NCBI GenBank assembly: GCA_900074725.1
Contig: LT598459.1
Location: forward strand, 630,467-694,466
Origin: Lachancea dasiensis
Taxonomy: Eukaryota > Ascomycota > Saccharomycetes > Saccharomycetales > Saccharomycetaceae
Direction of reading: 5' to 3'
DNA: 64,000 nucleotides
Shown here one piece after another: positions 36,748 through 45,972 of the stretch. The notes below the pieces were generated by a model that was not told the origin of the DNA, did not search any database, and saw nothing but the letters and a program-made list of their open reading frames with translations. The translations under genes and the position numbers were made by a program. How positions within the stretch are numbered: the stretch's first letter is position 1; every line of letters starts with the position of its first letter.

Positions 36748-37846
36748 AATTCCCAACAATGCATATTGGAATGTTATATCTGTCTCGGCGAATGGTGAAA
36801 CTGAAACAGCATGGCGTTTGACGGTTTCCATTCGGTGCACACAATTTGCAACTCGTCAAGACAGCTTTTTGATCTTTATCAAATGCAATCGAGCCGTATT
36901 TTTCCCAGAAACTGACCGTGCTCTCCTCGGTCATCACTTCGTATATCGAAAGCTTGCCGTCCCGGAGGTCGCCCACTTTGCATCCTACCAAGGACGCGAA
37001 TTCTTTGTTTCCTCGGTAAATTTCTCCGGTTCTTCTCCATAAGCACGCTGGCATACTCATCGAAGTGAAGACGCGGTCATACGAGAGCAGCATGCGCTCA
37101 AAACTTTCCTCGACGAGAACCAGATCTACATCCTTCAATGACCGCGCAATGGCTCGAAACTCCGGCCGAATGATGGACAGAGGGTTCAAAATGCGCTGTT
37201 TAGACGCAACTGTCATGTTTTTGTCCATGTACGCCTGCAATCGCGCGTAACCTGCCGCGTAATTATAGGGCCGCAACAGGCCAGCTTCTAGTTTAGCGTT
37301 TATAACAGATTTGAGTCTGTCTTCTGGTGTCATCTCCTGAGAGGGATCAGCCGCAGTGAGAAAGAAATTTTCCTTGAGGGTCGGTTTGAAGGTAGCCTGG
37401 TTTTCTGCACTTAATTGGATCGGTTGCGGCTGCCATACCGGTGGCACTTGCGACTGAAACGGCGCTTGTGATAGTGCTTGTAACGTTGTAGTTGGATCAC
37501 CATTTAAAACTAACGGGTCCTCAAGCATATGCAAAAACTCGTTGAGGGACGAAAACTCCGAGCCGACATGCTCAGAGGCAAACTGGGGTTGTCGGGCTAG
37601 GAATGCATTTGGTTCATTCATGACAGTTGTTTTGCCCACGGTTGGACCGGAAAACGGGGGTTTTCGGGAGTTTTCCGCACTTTCGGCAATGCCTCCGGTT
37701 TCTTCATCGCGGCACAATTGAGATATGTTTCTTCTCACACATCTAGTGCATGGCCTTTGGTCATCGCATATCATATGTGATCTTCGGCAGTATAAGCACG
37801 CTCGAAACGGCTTTCGGCGCTTCGATTGGGCCACTGTGTCATTCAT
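36728..37846 (-). CDS. RDS2: zinc cluster transcription factor Rds2
   Basis: 372 residues from ATG 37846 (S. cerevisiae 446). The Zn2Cys6 domain is at about 17-43: CLYC, six residues, C, five residues, C, TR, C, eight residues, C. Further conserved blocks are VGSEFSSLNEFLHMLEDPL, ENFFLTAADPSQEMTPEDRL, the PAS-like SLKDVDLVLVEESFERMLLSYDRVF and the end FSFTIRRDRYNIPICIVGNFIP. Rds2 controls gluconeogenesis and drug response genes with Ert1 by binding carbon-source response elements. The frame before the ATG contains no conserved sequence. Position next to COX11 matches YPL133C. The 3' end overlaps MCT1 by 20 nt. Confidence 0.94.
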   Translation of the reverse strand: MNDTVAQSKRRKPFRACLYCRRSHMICDDQRPCTRCVRRNISQLCRDEETGGIAESAENSRKPPFSGPTVGKTTVMNEPNAFLARQPQFASEHVGSEFSSLNEFLHMLEDPLVLNGDPTTTLQALSQAPFQSQVPPVWQPQPIQLSAENQATFKPTLKENFFLTAADPSQEMTPEDRLKSVINAKLEAGLLRPYNYAAGYARLQAYMDKNMTVASKQRILNPLSIIRPEFRAIARSLKDVDLVLVEESFERMLLSYDRVFTSMSMPACLWRRTGEIYRGNKEFASLVGCKVGDLRDGKLSIYEVMTEESTVSFWEKYGSIAFDKDQKAVLTSCKLCAPNGNRQTPCCFSFTIRRDRYNIPICIVGNFIPTEG

Positions 37847-38579
37847 GCGATTGTCAAACCAATTGAGGAGCTTCAAGCCGTGGTTTCAATGGGCCTTAAT
37901 GTTCATCTGTTGCTGATGAGCTCTCGTCACTCTCATAACAAAGCTGGCACATTGACGCGAGTCCGGAGAGTACATTCACGTGTACGGGTAGGAGTTGGTA
38001 TACAGCATTTGAACGGCTTCGAGGTAGCGAATAGGCGAGCGTGCTTGGTCTCACTATGGGGAAGGTTCAACTGGGTGTCAGAAAATTGAGGTCAAGTGAA
38101 GAATTACTTGGCGCAGCTTATTTTCGGCCAAGAATGGGGAGAAGTAAACTGCCTCGAACACTACCAACATTCCAGATGGAGCAGAGGACAGACACAGAGC
38201 CGTGCCGACAAAACGGAAAGGTAGCTATTTTACAAGGCTCTAGTCTAGAGTATGTGTCAGTCTCAGACTACCTCTGCAAAGCTATGGTAGGCAACAATTA
38301 CGAAGGCTAATCTGGGACGACGGTCGCTAGCCTCTACCAACTCATATGACTTGTAGGTAAACTTCATCAATAGGTCTTAAAAAACATGCACACAGACTCG
38401 TCCATTACCACACACATGCATTGTTCTTTGAATGAACAATGTTGGTTTGTTACTTTTATCGTGTCGCTGTCGCAAGAGATGAGCCCGTGGCAGATGATGA
38501 GGAAGTTTGGTCGCTTTTAGCATCTATGAGTCGCTCCGAATCTCAAGCTCCACTGTAGTGTCGACATAAGCCATCTAGT
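37847..38579. promoter_or_regulatory. divergent intergenic region, RDS2 / COX11
   Basis: 733 bp between divergent starts. Nothing beyond promoter sequence was recognised. Confidence 0.35.
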
Positions 38580-39344
38580 ATGCTCCACAAGGTGTTATTC
38601 AGGGCTGCTACGAGGAGCGTCCAGTCCTCCAGACTGTATGCTACCAAGCCCACGGTGGACCTCTCGAAGTTGACGCAACGGGAGATTCAACAGCTTCGAG
38701 CTTGGAAGTTCCAAGAAGACAGGAAATTCAAAGATCGCACAGCAGCATACTATTTCACTAGCATAGCGGTGGTTTTCCTAGGACTAGCGTATGCGGCAGT
38801 GCCCTTTTACCGGGCGATCTGTGCGCGCACGGGCTGGGGCGGCGTACCCATCACAGATAGACGTAAATTCACAGACGACAAGCTGATCCCCATAGACAGC
38901 GACAAAAGAATCAGGGTGTCATTCACGAGCGAAGTGTCTCAGATTTTACCTTGGAAATTCACGCCAGAACAGCGGGAAGTGCGCGTTTTACCAGGAGAGA
39001 CGGCCCTGGCGTTTTACAAAGCCAAGAACACTAGCGACAAAGATATCATTGGCATGGCTACCTACAGTATTACTCCCGGAGATGCGTCGCCGTATTTCAA
39101 CAAAATTCAGTGCTTCTGTTTCGAAGAGCAGAGGCTTGCGGCTGGTGAAGAGATCGACATGCCCGTTTTCTTTTTCATAGATCCTGATTTTGCCAGCGAT
39201 CCCAAAATGCGCAACATTGATGATATTGTGCTTCATTACACGTTCTTTAGGGCTCACTACGCCAACAAAGGTGCTGTGAGTGAAAGTTCCAGTCCGCAAG
39301 TCATGGATGATAGCACGGCCACCGAGCTTCATACCACAGCATAG
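38580..39344 (+). CDS. COX11: cytochrome c oxidase copper chaperone Cox11
   Basis: 254 residues. A presequence (MLHKVLFRAATRSVQSSRLY) precedes a single membrane helix (about 56-75, YYFTSIAVVFLGLAYAAVPFY) and the intermembrane-space copper domain with the CFCF motif (Cys178, Cys180), and IDPDFASDPKMRNIDDIVLHYTFF. A third conserved Cys, in RAICARTGWGG, follows the helix. Cox11 delivers copper to the CuB site of Cox1. Position next to RDS2 and RPL5 matches YPL132W. Confidence 0.95.
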   Translation: MLHKVLFRAATRSVQSSRLYATKPTVDLSKLTQREIQQLRAWKFQEDRKFKDRTAAYYFTSIAVVFLGLAYAAVPFYRAICARTGWGGVPITDRRKFTDDKLIPIDSDKRIRVSFTSEVSQILPWKFTPEQREVRVLPGETALAFYKAKNTSDKDIIGMATYSITPGDASPYFNKIQCFCFEEQRLAAGEEIDMPVFFFIDPDFASDPKMRNIDDIVLHYTFFRAHYANKGAVSESSSPQVMDDSTATELHTTA

Positions 39345-39477
39345 AACACCTTGTAAATATTAAGTAAATGAGGATGCAAATGAAATTGAATTTACTGTAC
39401 AGCTACGTATTCTCCCCGTGCACAGGCGAAGGCCAACAATAGCGATGCTATGATGGGGAGGGGGGTGCGCAAAGATT

Positions 39478-40137
39478 TCATGGTTGGAATTCGTTAAGGG
39501 TAATGGAAGGGCTCATCGGGGCCGGTGAGAGGCTGTCCGAGCTTTGACCGGTGTTTGTAGTGTTCAGAGTCAGCCGTGGTTCATAAAGCAGTTTTGCAGC
39601 ACCCGAACGATTGCCTTCGTCGTGCACTTTAGGCAAAGGCTCTTGATAGTAGTGGATCTTGTGGTCGTCTGGGAACCGCATTGCGGTGGGCGAGTGAGAG
39701 CTGGATCTGTCTGGAGAGAGCGACGGCGACGCAGGCTGAGAACTGTCGGTTCTCAAGGAAAGTTGTGGCCTCTTGAATGTTTGGAAGTCAACTTCCTCAG
39801 CGTTGCTGAGCGACTCCTGCGACCTTGCACGAGGCTTAGAAAGTAGTGACTCAGTGAGGTGAATCTTGACGGATTGGTGCGAAGCGGCTAGCTCGCGGAC
39901 CAGGTATTCGTGGATGGCGTTTGTAGCCTCTTCTTCATCGAAGATGATCACCACTCGGCGCAAAAATGCCAGCGGAGTGTAATACAGGCAATGCTTCTTG
40001 AGATCTGGGAAATTCTGTTCAAACAACTGCTTTTGCAGATCCTGCGGCCATTCCTTATCGAAGTCCCTTTGGGGCACATCTGTAATCAATATCTGAGTTT
40101 TCTTGGGATAAGAAGAAGGCGACAGCTCACTCGCCAT
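39478..40137 (-). CDS. RCN2: calcipressin family protein Rcn2
   Basis: 219 residues. N-terminal half has an RRM-like calcipressin fold (TQILITDVPQRDF...LAFLRRVVIIFDEEEATNAIHEYLV), then SVKIHLTESLL. The serine-rich tail ends with repeated LSL/SP motifs; a LSPSPS-like segment SPSLSPDRSS may be the regulatory phosphosite region. Calcipressins bind and regulate calcineurin. Matches YOR220W in synteny with MCT1. The tail is divergent, so the Rcn2 rather than Rcn1 assignment leans on position. Confidence 0.85.
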   Translation of the reverse strand: MASELSPSSYPKKTQILITDVPQRDFDKEWPQDLQKQLFEQNFPDLKKHCLYYTPLAFLRRVVIIFDEEEATNAIHEYLVRELAASHQSVKIHLTESLLSKPRARSQESLSNAEEVDFQTFKRPQLSLRTDSSQPASPSLSPDRSSSHSPTAMRFPDDHKIHYYQEPLPKVHDEGNRSGAAKLLYEPRLTLNTTNTGQSSDSLSPAPMSPSITLNEFQP

Positions 40138-41927
40138 TTTGGCTTGAGTGGTATGTTTTTGAAATCCGCTTGAACCTTACTTGAAGGGTACCTTGAAAGG
40201 AGGGTGATCGGAGCGTCCTTCTGGAAGAGACAGATCAAGAGCGATGTCAGAGCAGTCACAAACCTCGTGAGAAGGGTAAACGAAATACTATCAGACCCGG
40301 TTTACCTGGGATGTTTTTCTTTGAAAGCCCTTTATCCAGCTTGCCACTTTTATTCTATATATCGGCCAGTGCGCCACATGTCCAAGTGTCAGATAAACAA
40401 ACCCGTTAAAGAGACTGAAAATATATATCCAGTCTAAGCCTCACGGCCCCAGTAACCCCGACATATTATACCGGCGGGATGCGCAAAGAGTGGTCGAGCC
40501 CATCAAAGCGTACAATGTCCAAGTGACCCATTTGCTAGTGCTGTGGGTTGGCGAAAGTTACAACTTATGTGCACCACTAGCGCGATGGGCGCGCGAGCAG
40601 CTGTAGAAAATAATCTGCGGAGCCTCCTTACGACGCCATATCGCCGCAGATTCAATGTCCGCGAAGAGGCGTTATTAGTTGAGTCCACAAGCAGTGGATA
40701 TTTTTTCCGGTGGTGCGGCAAGGGTCGCGCTGTATGGGACCAGGGTTTCGTGGACCCTGCGGCGACTGCGATCCAACGCGACACAGCACAGCGAGCTTTC
40801 CACGTGCTCCCTACGAAGGCGTTTCGACGTTAGGCTCGCAATACTTGCTGTTTGCGAGAAAACTTGGGTTGTTACACAGCGAAGACGACTACTTAAGATA
40901 CATTTGGACTACCGTTGCAACCGAGGTGTGTCATGATAGAGGCTTGTGTAAGTAGTCTAGAAGAGCCACACCAAGTAGACGCACCAGGTGTGTTCTCAAG
41001 ATTAAACCTCGGCATGACTGTACAATATGCCGATGGTCGATATCAGATGGTGTTCGATTAAAAGAAGGGCTAGTGGAAACGACTCATTAGCTGCTAGCTA
41101 TCCAAAGGTAGCGAACGACTGCTATCTTTTTTCATATCATTTTGTAACGATGTGACACAGTGTCAACGACAGGCCAATGCGTTCTAATGAAAAGCCCCAG
41201 CTTTCCAAGACAGGCCATTGAATCCAGGCTTCTGTCGTCCACCCACCGATTGCCATTCTACGGTGGTACCCCATCGCATACATGAACAAACCGGAAGCTC
41301 TGTTTGGTCCCGAAAACACTAAAAAAAGGGTATCTCATTTCTACGTATTATCGCTACAAGAGTAGCCAGCCCGACAGCCCAAAATTAATTAATGCTAGCA
41401 TAGCTGCGACGACTGACGACTAACGTCTATTCTTATTTAACTGTTTCAAGAAAGTATTGGCAAGCCTCACAGCGCAGGAATATACAATGTCGACATAGCT
41501 GCGAACACTAATATCTACCCTTGCCGTTCCACGAAATTATTTGTTCTGGCTCCTCGGCGGGCAAAGGTCACAAGGAGTCCCATGAGTTATAGTCTACAGC
41601 TCACAGTTCGAGTTGTGACCTGAGGCTATCCCAATCCTTCGGACGCTGACACTGCTCTTAGCTAGCTGCCATCCCATCGCCCGGGCTCTTTCTTGTGACT
41701 GCTAAAATTCCATCATTTTTCAAACACGCAACTTTTTTTGTTCTCTCGTCCAAAGAGACCCACGCAAATGAAAAATTTAAGATCGCTAGCAACGAACGGT
41801 GAATTCCAGTCTCTCAGCTGCCAGTGAGCACCGAATCGAACTAGTCATCTCAACTAAGAGCTCAAGTTTGGTCTCACTTCTCCTCGTCTGTTTCATTTGT
41901 ATCATTCTGTCGAACCAACAACCAGCA
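40138..41927. other. long intergenic region, RCN2 5' end to RPL5
   Basis: 1.8 kb, the longest gene-free stretch outside the repeat region. Between 40543 and 40955 all three plus-strand frames are open over partly overlapping stretches, but none resembles a known family and no pair of frames forms a sensible gene. Pyrimidine-rich tracts near 41720-41760 probably belong to the RPL5 promoter. No canonical Rap1 site was found there. No tRNA, snoRNA or transposon features recognised. Confidence 0.35.
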
Positions 41928-42815
41928 ATGACTTTCCTAAAGGACGTGAAGAGCTCTGCTTACCACTCTCGTTTCCAAACTCCCTTCAGAAGAAGAAGAG
42001 AAGGTAAGACCGACTACTACCAACGTAAGCGTCTGGTCGCCCAACACAAGGCCAAGTACAACTCTCCAAAGTACAGACTTGTGGTCCGTTTCACCAACAA
42101 GGACATCGTGTGCCAAATCGTGTCTTCTACCATCACCGGTGACATTGTTTTGACCGCTGCCTACTCCCACGAGTTGCCTCGCTACGGTATCACCCACGGT
42201 CTAACCAACTGGTCTGCTGCCTACGCCACTGGTTTGTTGGTCGCCAGAAGAGCTTTGCAAAAGCTTGGCCTTGACGAAACCTACCCAGGTGTCGAAGAGG
42301 TTGAAGGTGAATACCAATTGACCGAAGCCGTCGAAGGTGCTCCTCGTCCTTTCAAGGTCTTCCTCGACATCGGTTTGCAAAGAACCACCACTGGTGCCCG
42401 TGTCTTCGGTGCCCTAAAGGGTGCCTCCGACGGTGGTTTGTACATTCCTCACTCCGAGAGCAGATTCCCAGGCTGGGACTTTGAAGCCGAGGAGGTCGAT
42501 GCCGACTTGCTAAGAACTTACATCTTCGGTGGCCACGTTTCCCAATACATGGAGGAATTGGCCGATGACGATGAAGAACGTTTCAGAGAATTGTTCAAGG
42601 GTTACTTGGCCGATGACATCGAAGCTGATGCTCTAGAAGACATTTACACCGAAGCCCACGAACAAATCCGTGCTGACCCTGCTTTCAAGCCAACCGAAAA
42701 GAAGTTCACCAAGGAACAATACGCTGCTGAATCCAAGAAGTACAGACAAGTCAAGTTGACCAAGGAACAAAGAAGAGAACGTGTTGCTGCCAAGATTGCT
42801 GCTTTGGCCCAATAA
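41928..42815 (+). CDS. RPL5: 60S ribosomal protein L5 (uL18)
   Basis: 295 residues (S. cerevisiae 297). It begins MTFLKDVKSSAYHSRFQTPFRRRREGKTDYYQRKRL and contains YSHELPRYGITHGLTNW, LDIGLQRTTTGARVFGALKGASDGG and the basic tail KLTKEQRRERVAAKIAAL. uL18 binds 5S rRNA with uL5 and joins the pre-60S particle through Syo1. Codon bias is extreme, unlike the flanking genes, as for RPL33. Upstream in-frame codons from 41799 are leader sequence, not conserved. Position matches YPL131W. Confidence 0.97.
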   Translation: MTFLKDVKSSAYHSRFQTPFRRRREGKTDYYQRKRLVAQHKAKYNSPKYRLVVRFTNKDIVCQIVSSTITGDIVLTAAYSHELPRYGITHGLTNWSAAYATGLLVARRALQKLGLDETYPGVEEVEGEYQLTEAVEGAPRPFKVFLDIGLQRTTTGARVFGALKGASDGGLYIPHSESRFPGWDFEAEEVDADLLRTYIFGGHVSQYMEELADDDEERFRELFKGYLADDIEADALEDIYTEAHEQIRADPAFKPTEKKFTKEQYAAESKKYRQVKLTKEQRRERVAAKIAALAQ

Positions 42816-43261
42816 ATGGCTTAAGACGGACTCTTTCAGTTTGCCTCGAATATCTGTTTGGTGCTAGGCTCTTTTCGTTGAATAGTTAAATTAGAGTTGT
42901 AAGTAAATTATTAAGGAAAAGTGCCATTTTTTAGTCGTGTCGGCAGGGTTTATCAAAAGAGTGGCCCATTGGGACCGCCCAGCAAATTGCCGATGTCTGT
43001 GTTTGTCGCTTTTTTATCCAACTTGGAAGTAGAAGACAATTTGAATTAGCCCGCTTTCAGAAATCAGGGCAATGAAACTTCGCATCGGTACCATTGAGAG
43101 TGTAGAGGACACATATAGGAAGACCTACTTGCTGTCATAAGTTTCCTTGGCCACAATCGCCCATTATTATTATGATAAGTGGCACCTCCGCTTCTCGTGT
43201 TCAGTGCTTAGCAGCGTTTCCCGATACAAACTACAATCATTGACTTGGTTTCCAGGGACCC
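42816..43261. other. intergenic, RPL5 to STE13
   Basis: 446 bp: RPL5 3' flank and STE13 promoter. No other feature recognised. Confidence 0.35.
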
Positions 43262-45880
43262 ATGGCCACCTACAAAAAGCGGATCCCTTCCTTGTACCTC
43301 CTGAAATCTAACTCAAGCGCGCAATTCATGCCCGCGCAAGATTTTGAGCTAATACCACAGAGTGAGGAGCCCTTACCCAATGGCGAATGGGATTCTAATG
43401 CACAGCAGCATGCCTCACAACGAACCTTATCGCCGTTGCGATATATCAACTTCAGCATAAAGCCGAAGAAAGCTTTCGTGATACCACTTTCAGTTGTGCT
43501 GTCATGGCTATTGGTAGGATTCACTGTCTGGCAATATCAGGAACGAACATCACGTCTTGCTACTTCCCCAGTAAATGGTCCCAACTCAGGCATAACACAT
43601 TCGGGCCGCGACTTTGACATAAGCTCCGTACTAGACGGGGAGTTTTCTTTCAGCGATGATCCTTTTTCATTCATCAAACCTGGATCTTTATACCAATCAC
43701 AGGATAATGACGCTGGTTTGTACCTGACTATCGACGACAGCAACGGTATTCCTAAATACGTCGCACGCAAATTGGCTGATGGAAATTTCTACGAGGACTT
43801 GGGTCGCAAAGAATTTACGTATCACCAGCACGAGTACAATGTTGCGCATTTCGAAGTTTCTCATCGATTGGACTTCGCGATAATGTCTTCGGACTTGGAA
43901 AGAGAATATAGACATTCCTCAAAAGGATTCTACTGGCTCAAAGATATTAAGAAAAGTATAATAACTCCAATCTCGCCTTTCCCAGGTGAAGATGCTCTCT
44001 ACAAACTTTCCTATGCCCGATTCTCACCTTCGCGAAACTTCCTTTATTTTGTTTTCGAAAATGACTTATTCATTCAGAATGTTGCCAGCAAGGTAGTCCA
44101 ACGGATAACTACTAATGGCTCAGACCATATCTCAAATGGGAAGCCAGATTGGGTATACGAAGAGGAGGTCCTAGCATCAGATCAGGCCGTTTGGTGGGCC
44201 CATGATGATTCTAAACTCGTGTGGGCTCAGTTTGATGATTCCAAAGTTCAGCAAGAAACCTTGCCTCTTTACATCAATAACGAGCTCTACGATGGGTCGC
44301 AAACCATCAATTACCCTAAGCCAGGAACACCTAATCCAGAGTACTCTTTATGGTCCTACAATCTGATGACAGGTGCGTTACACACAGTACCTAAAGGAGA
44401 AGAAAAAGAGCGAATTCTATATCACGCCCAGTGGATTGACTCTAATAACTTTATGTTCAAGGATACGGATCGCGGATCTCAGGTAATGGATGTCAAGGTT
44501 TTTGACCTGTCCACGTATATGGTGTCTACAGTTCGAACTATCAATGCCACGAGGTACGGCGGCTGGATTGAAAGGACACATGACGTTCAAGTCATTCCTA
44601 TAAAAGAGTCTCTTAATCGGAATGAGGTGGGCTACGTGGACGTCCAGGTCGATGACAACGGGTTCCCTCATCTTTTTTATTTCCCCAACCTCTATTCTGA
44701 CTTAAGCCATCAACTTACTTCAGGCCAATGGGAAGTAACCGGGAAGGGGATTATAGGTTATGATTATGACGCAGAGACTATACTTTTCTTGGCCAATTTG
44801 CAAAATAGGTTTTCTCAGCACCTTTTCTTCGTCTCGGTAAACACATCTCCCAGTCAGGAGGTCCATGCTCCGCAAGATCCAAATGAGAAAGAGGCGTTTT
44901 ACGATTTTGAACTTAGTTTGAGCTGCAGGTTTGGGGTAAAACGTTACCTGGGTCCGAATGCGCCTATTTCGGACGCTGGCGATCTTATCCTATTACTTCA
45001 AAACGATGAATCGAGAGCGATCACCCAGCTAACTGATAATACTGACATGCTCACTTCATTGGAGAAATACGATATACCTTCGACGAATCGAAGGTCGATG
45101 AAATTAGACGACGGAGTTGATATTGATTACATGGAAATCTTACCGGCAGACACTCATTCAGTTGCAAAGCGTCCCTTGCTTGTTCATGTCTATGGGGGTC
45201 CCGGTTCACATACGGTAGACTCTAGATTTTCCATTTCCCTAGATGAAAGCCTTGCCTCTAGCGAAGGCGCTGTAGTTTTGAAAATCGAACCTAGAGGCAC
45301 CGGAGGCCGCGGCTGGGAGTATAGACGCTGGGCAAAGGGGAAATTAGGTTACTGGGAACCAAGAGACATTTTGAGCGTGACTAAGAATTACATGAAACGT
45401 CACGCTGAATATATCGACACTGACCGCGTTGCTATATGGGGGTGGTCATATGGAGGATTTGTTACCCTTAAGACGCTTGAGTTGGATGGTGGGAGTATAT
45501 TCAAGTATGGGGTCGCGGTTGCGCCCGTCACGGATTGGCGATACTACAACTCCATCTATACAGAGCGCTATATGGGCAGTTTGGAAACGAACGAGGTGTC
45601 ATACGAGGAGAACGCTTTGATAAATGACATTGGGAATTTGGCCAAAGCGCAAAGGTTTCTGTTAATGCACGGCAGTGCTGATGATAATGTCCATTTGAAG
45701 AACACAATGCACCTGCTCGACCAACTTAACATAAATGGCGTACAAGATTACGATCTATCCATCTTTCCAGATTCCGAGCATTCTATAATGTTTCACAACG
45801 CGGGAAACATTGTGTACCACCGATTATCCTCGTGGTTGAGAAACGCGTTCAGTGGAAGATTTGACGCCTTAGTATCATAA
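43262..45880 (+). CDS. STE13: Golgi dipeptidyl aminopeptidase A (Ste13)
   Basis: 872 residues (S. cerevisiae 931). Type II membrane protein: cytosolic N-tail about 1-80, one membrane segment (KAFVIPLSVVLSWLLVGFTVW), then an eight-bladed propeller region and an S9 prolyl peptidase domain. The catalytic triad is Ser729 (GWSYGG), Asp807 (HGSADDNVH) and His840 (PDSEHSI). The enzyme trims X-Ala dipeptides from the alpha-factor precursor in the late Golgi. It may also cover the related Dap2 function. Position next to RFC1 matches YOR219C. Confidence 0.94.
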   Translation: MATYKKRIPSLYLLKSNSSAQFMPAQDFELIPQSEEPLPNGEWDSNAQQHASQRTLSPLRYINFSIKPKKAFVIPLSVVLSWLLVGFTVWQYQERTSRLATSPVNGPNSGITHSGRDFDISSVLDGEFSFSDDPFSFIKPGSLYQSQDNDAGLYLTIDDSNGIPKYVARKLADGNFYEDLGRKEFTYHQHEYNVAHFEVSHRLDFAIMSSDLEREYRHSSKGFYWLKDIKKSIITPISPFPGEDALYKLSYARFSPSRNFLYFVFENDLFIQNVASKVVQRITTNGSDHISNGKPDWVYEEEVLASDQAVWWAHDDSKLVWAQFDDSKVQQETLPLYINNELYDGSQTINYPKPGTPNPEYSLWSYNLMTGALHTVPKGEEKERILYHAQWIDSNNFMFKDTDRGSQVMDVKVFDLSTYMVSTVRTINATRYGGWIERTHDVQVIPIKESLNRNEVGYVDVQVDDNGFPHLFYFPNLYSDLSHQLTSGQWEVTGKGIIGYDYDAETILFLANLQNRFSQHLFFVSVNTSPSQEVHAPQDPNEKEAFYDFELSLSCRFGVKRYLGPNAPISDAGDLILLLQNDESRAITQLTDNTDMLTSLEKYDIPSTNRRSMKLDDGVDIDYMEILPADTHSVAKRPLLVHVYGGPGSHTVDSRFSISLDESLASSEGAVVLKIEPRGTGGRGWEYRRWAKGKLGYWEPRDILSVTKNYMKRHAEYIDTDRVAIWGWSYGGFVTLKTLELDGGSIFKYGVAVAPVTDWRYYNSIYTERYMGSLETNEVSYEENALINDIGNLAKAQRFLLMHGSADDNVHLKNTMHLLDQLNINGVQDYDLSIFPDSEHSIMFHNAGNIVYHRLSSWLRNAFSGRFDALVS

Positions 45881-45972
45881 TGCGCCTCAAATTTGTCATG
45901 TAATAAAGTCGTGCATTTCCGGTGCATGGCCGGCTCCGCGTACATTCCTATATAAAAGGAGACAAGACTTCC

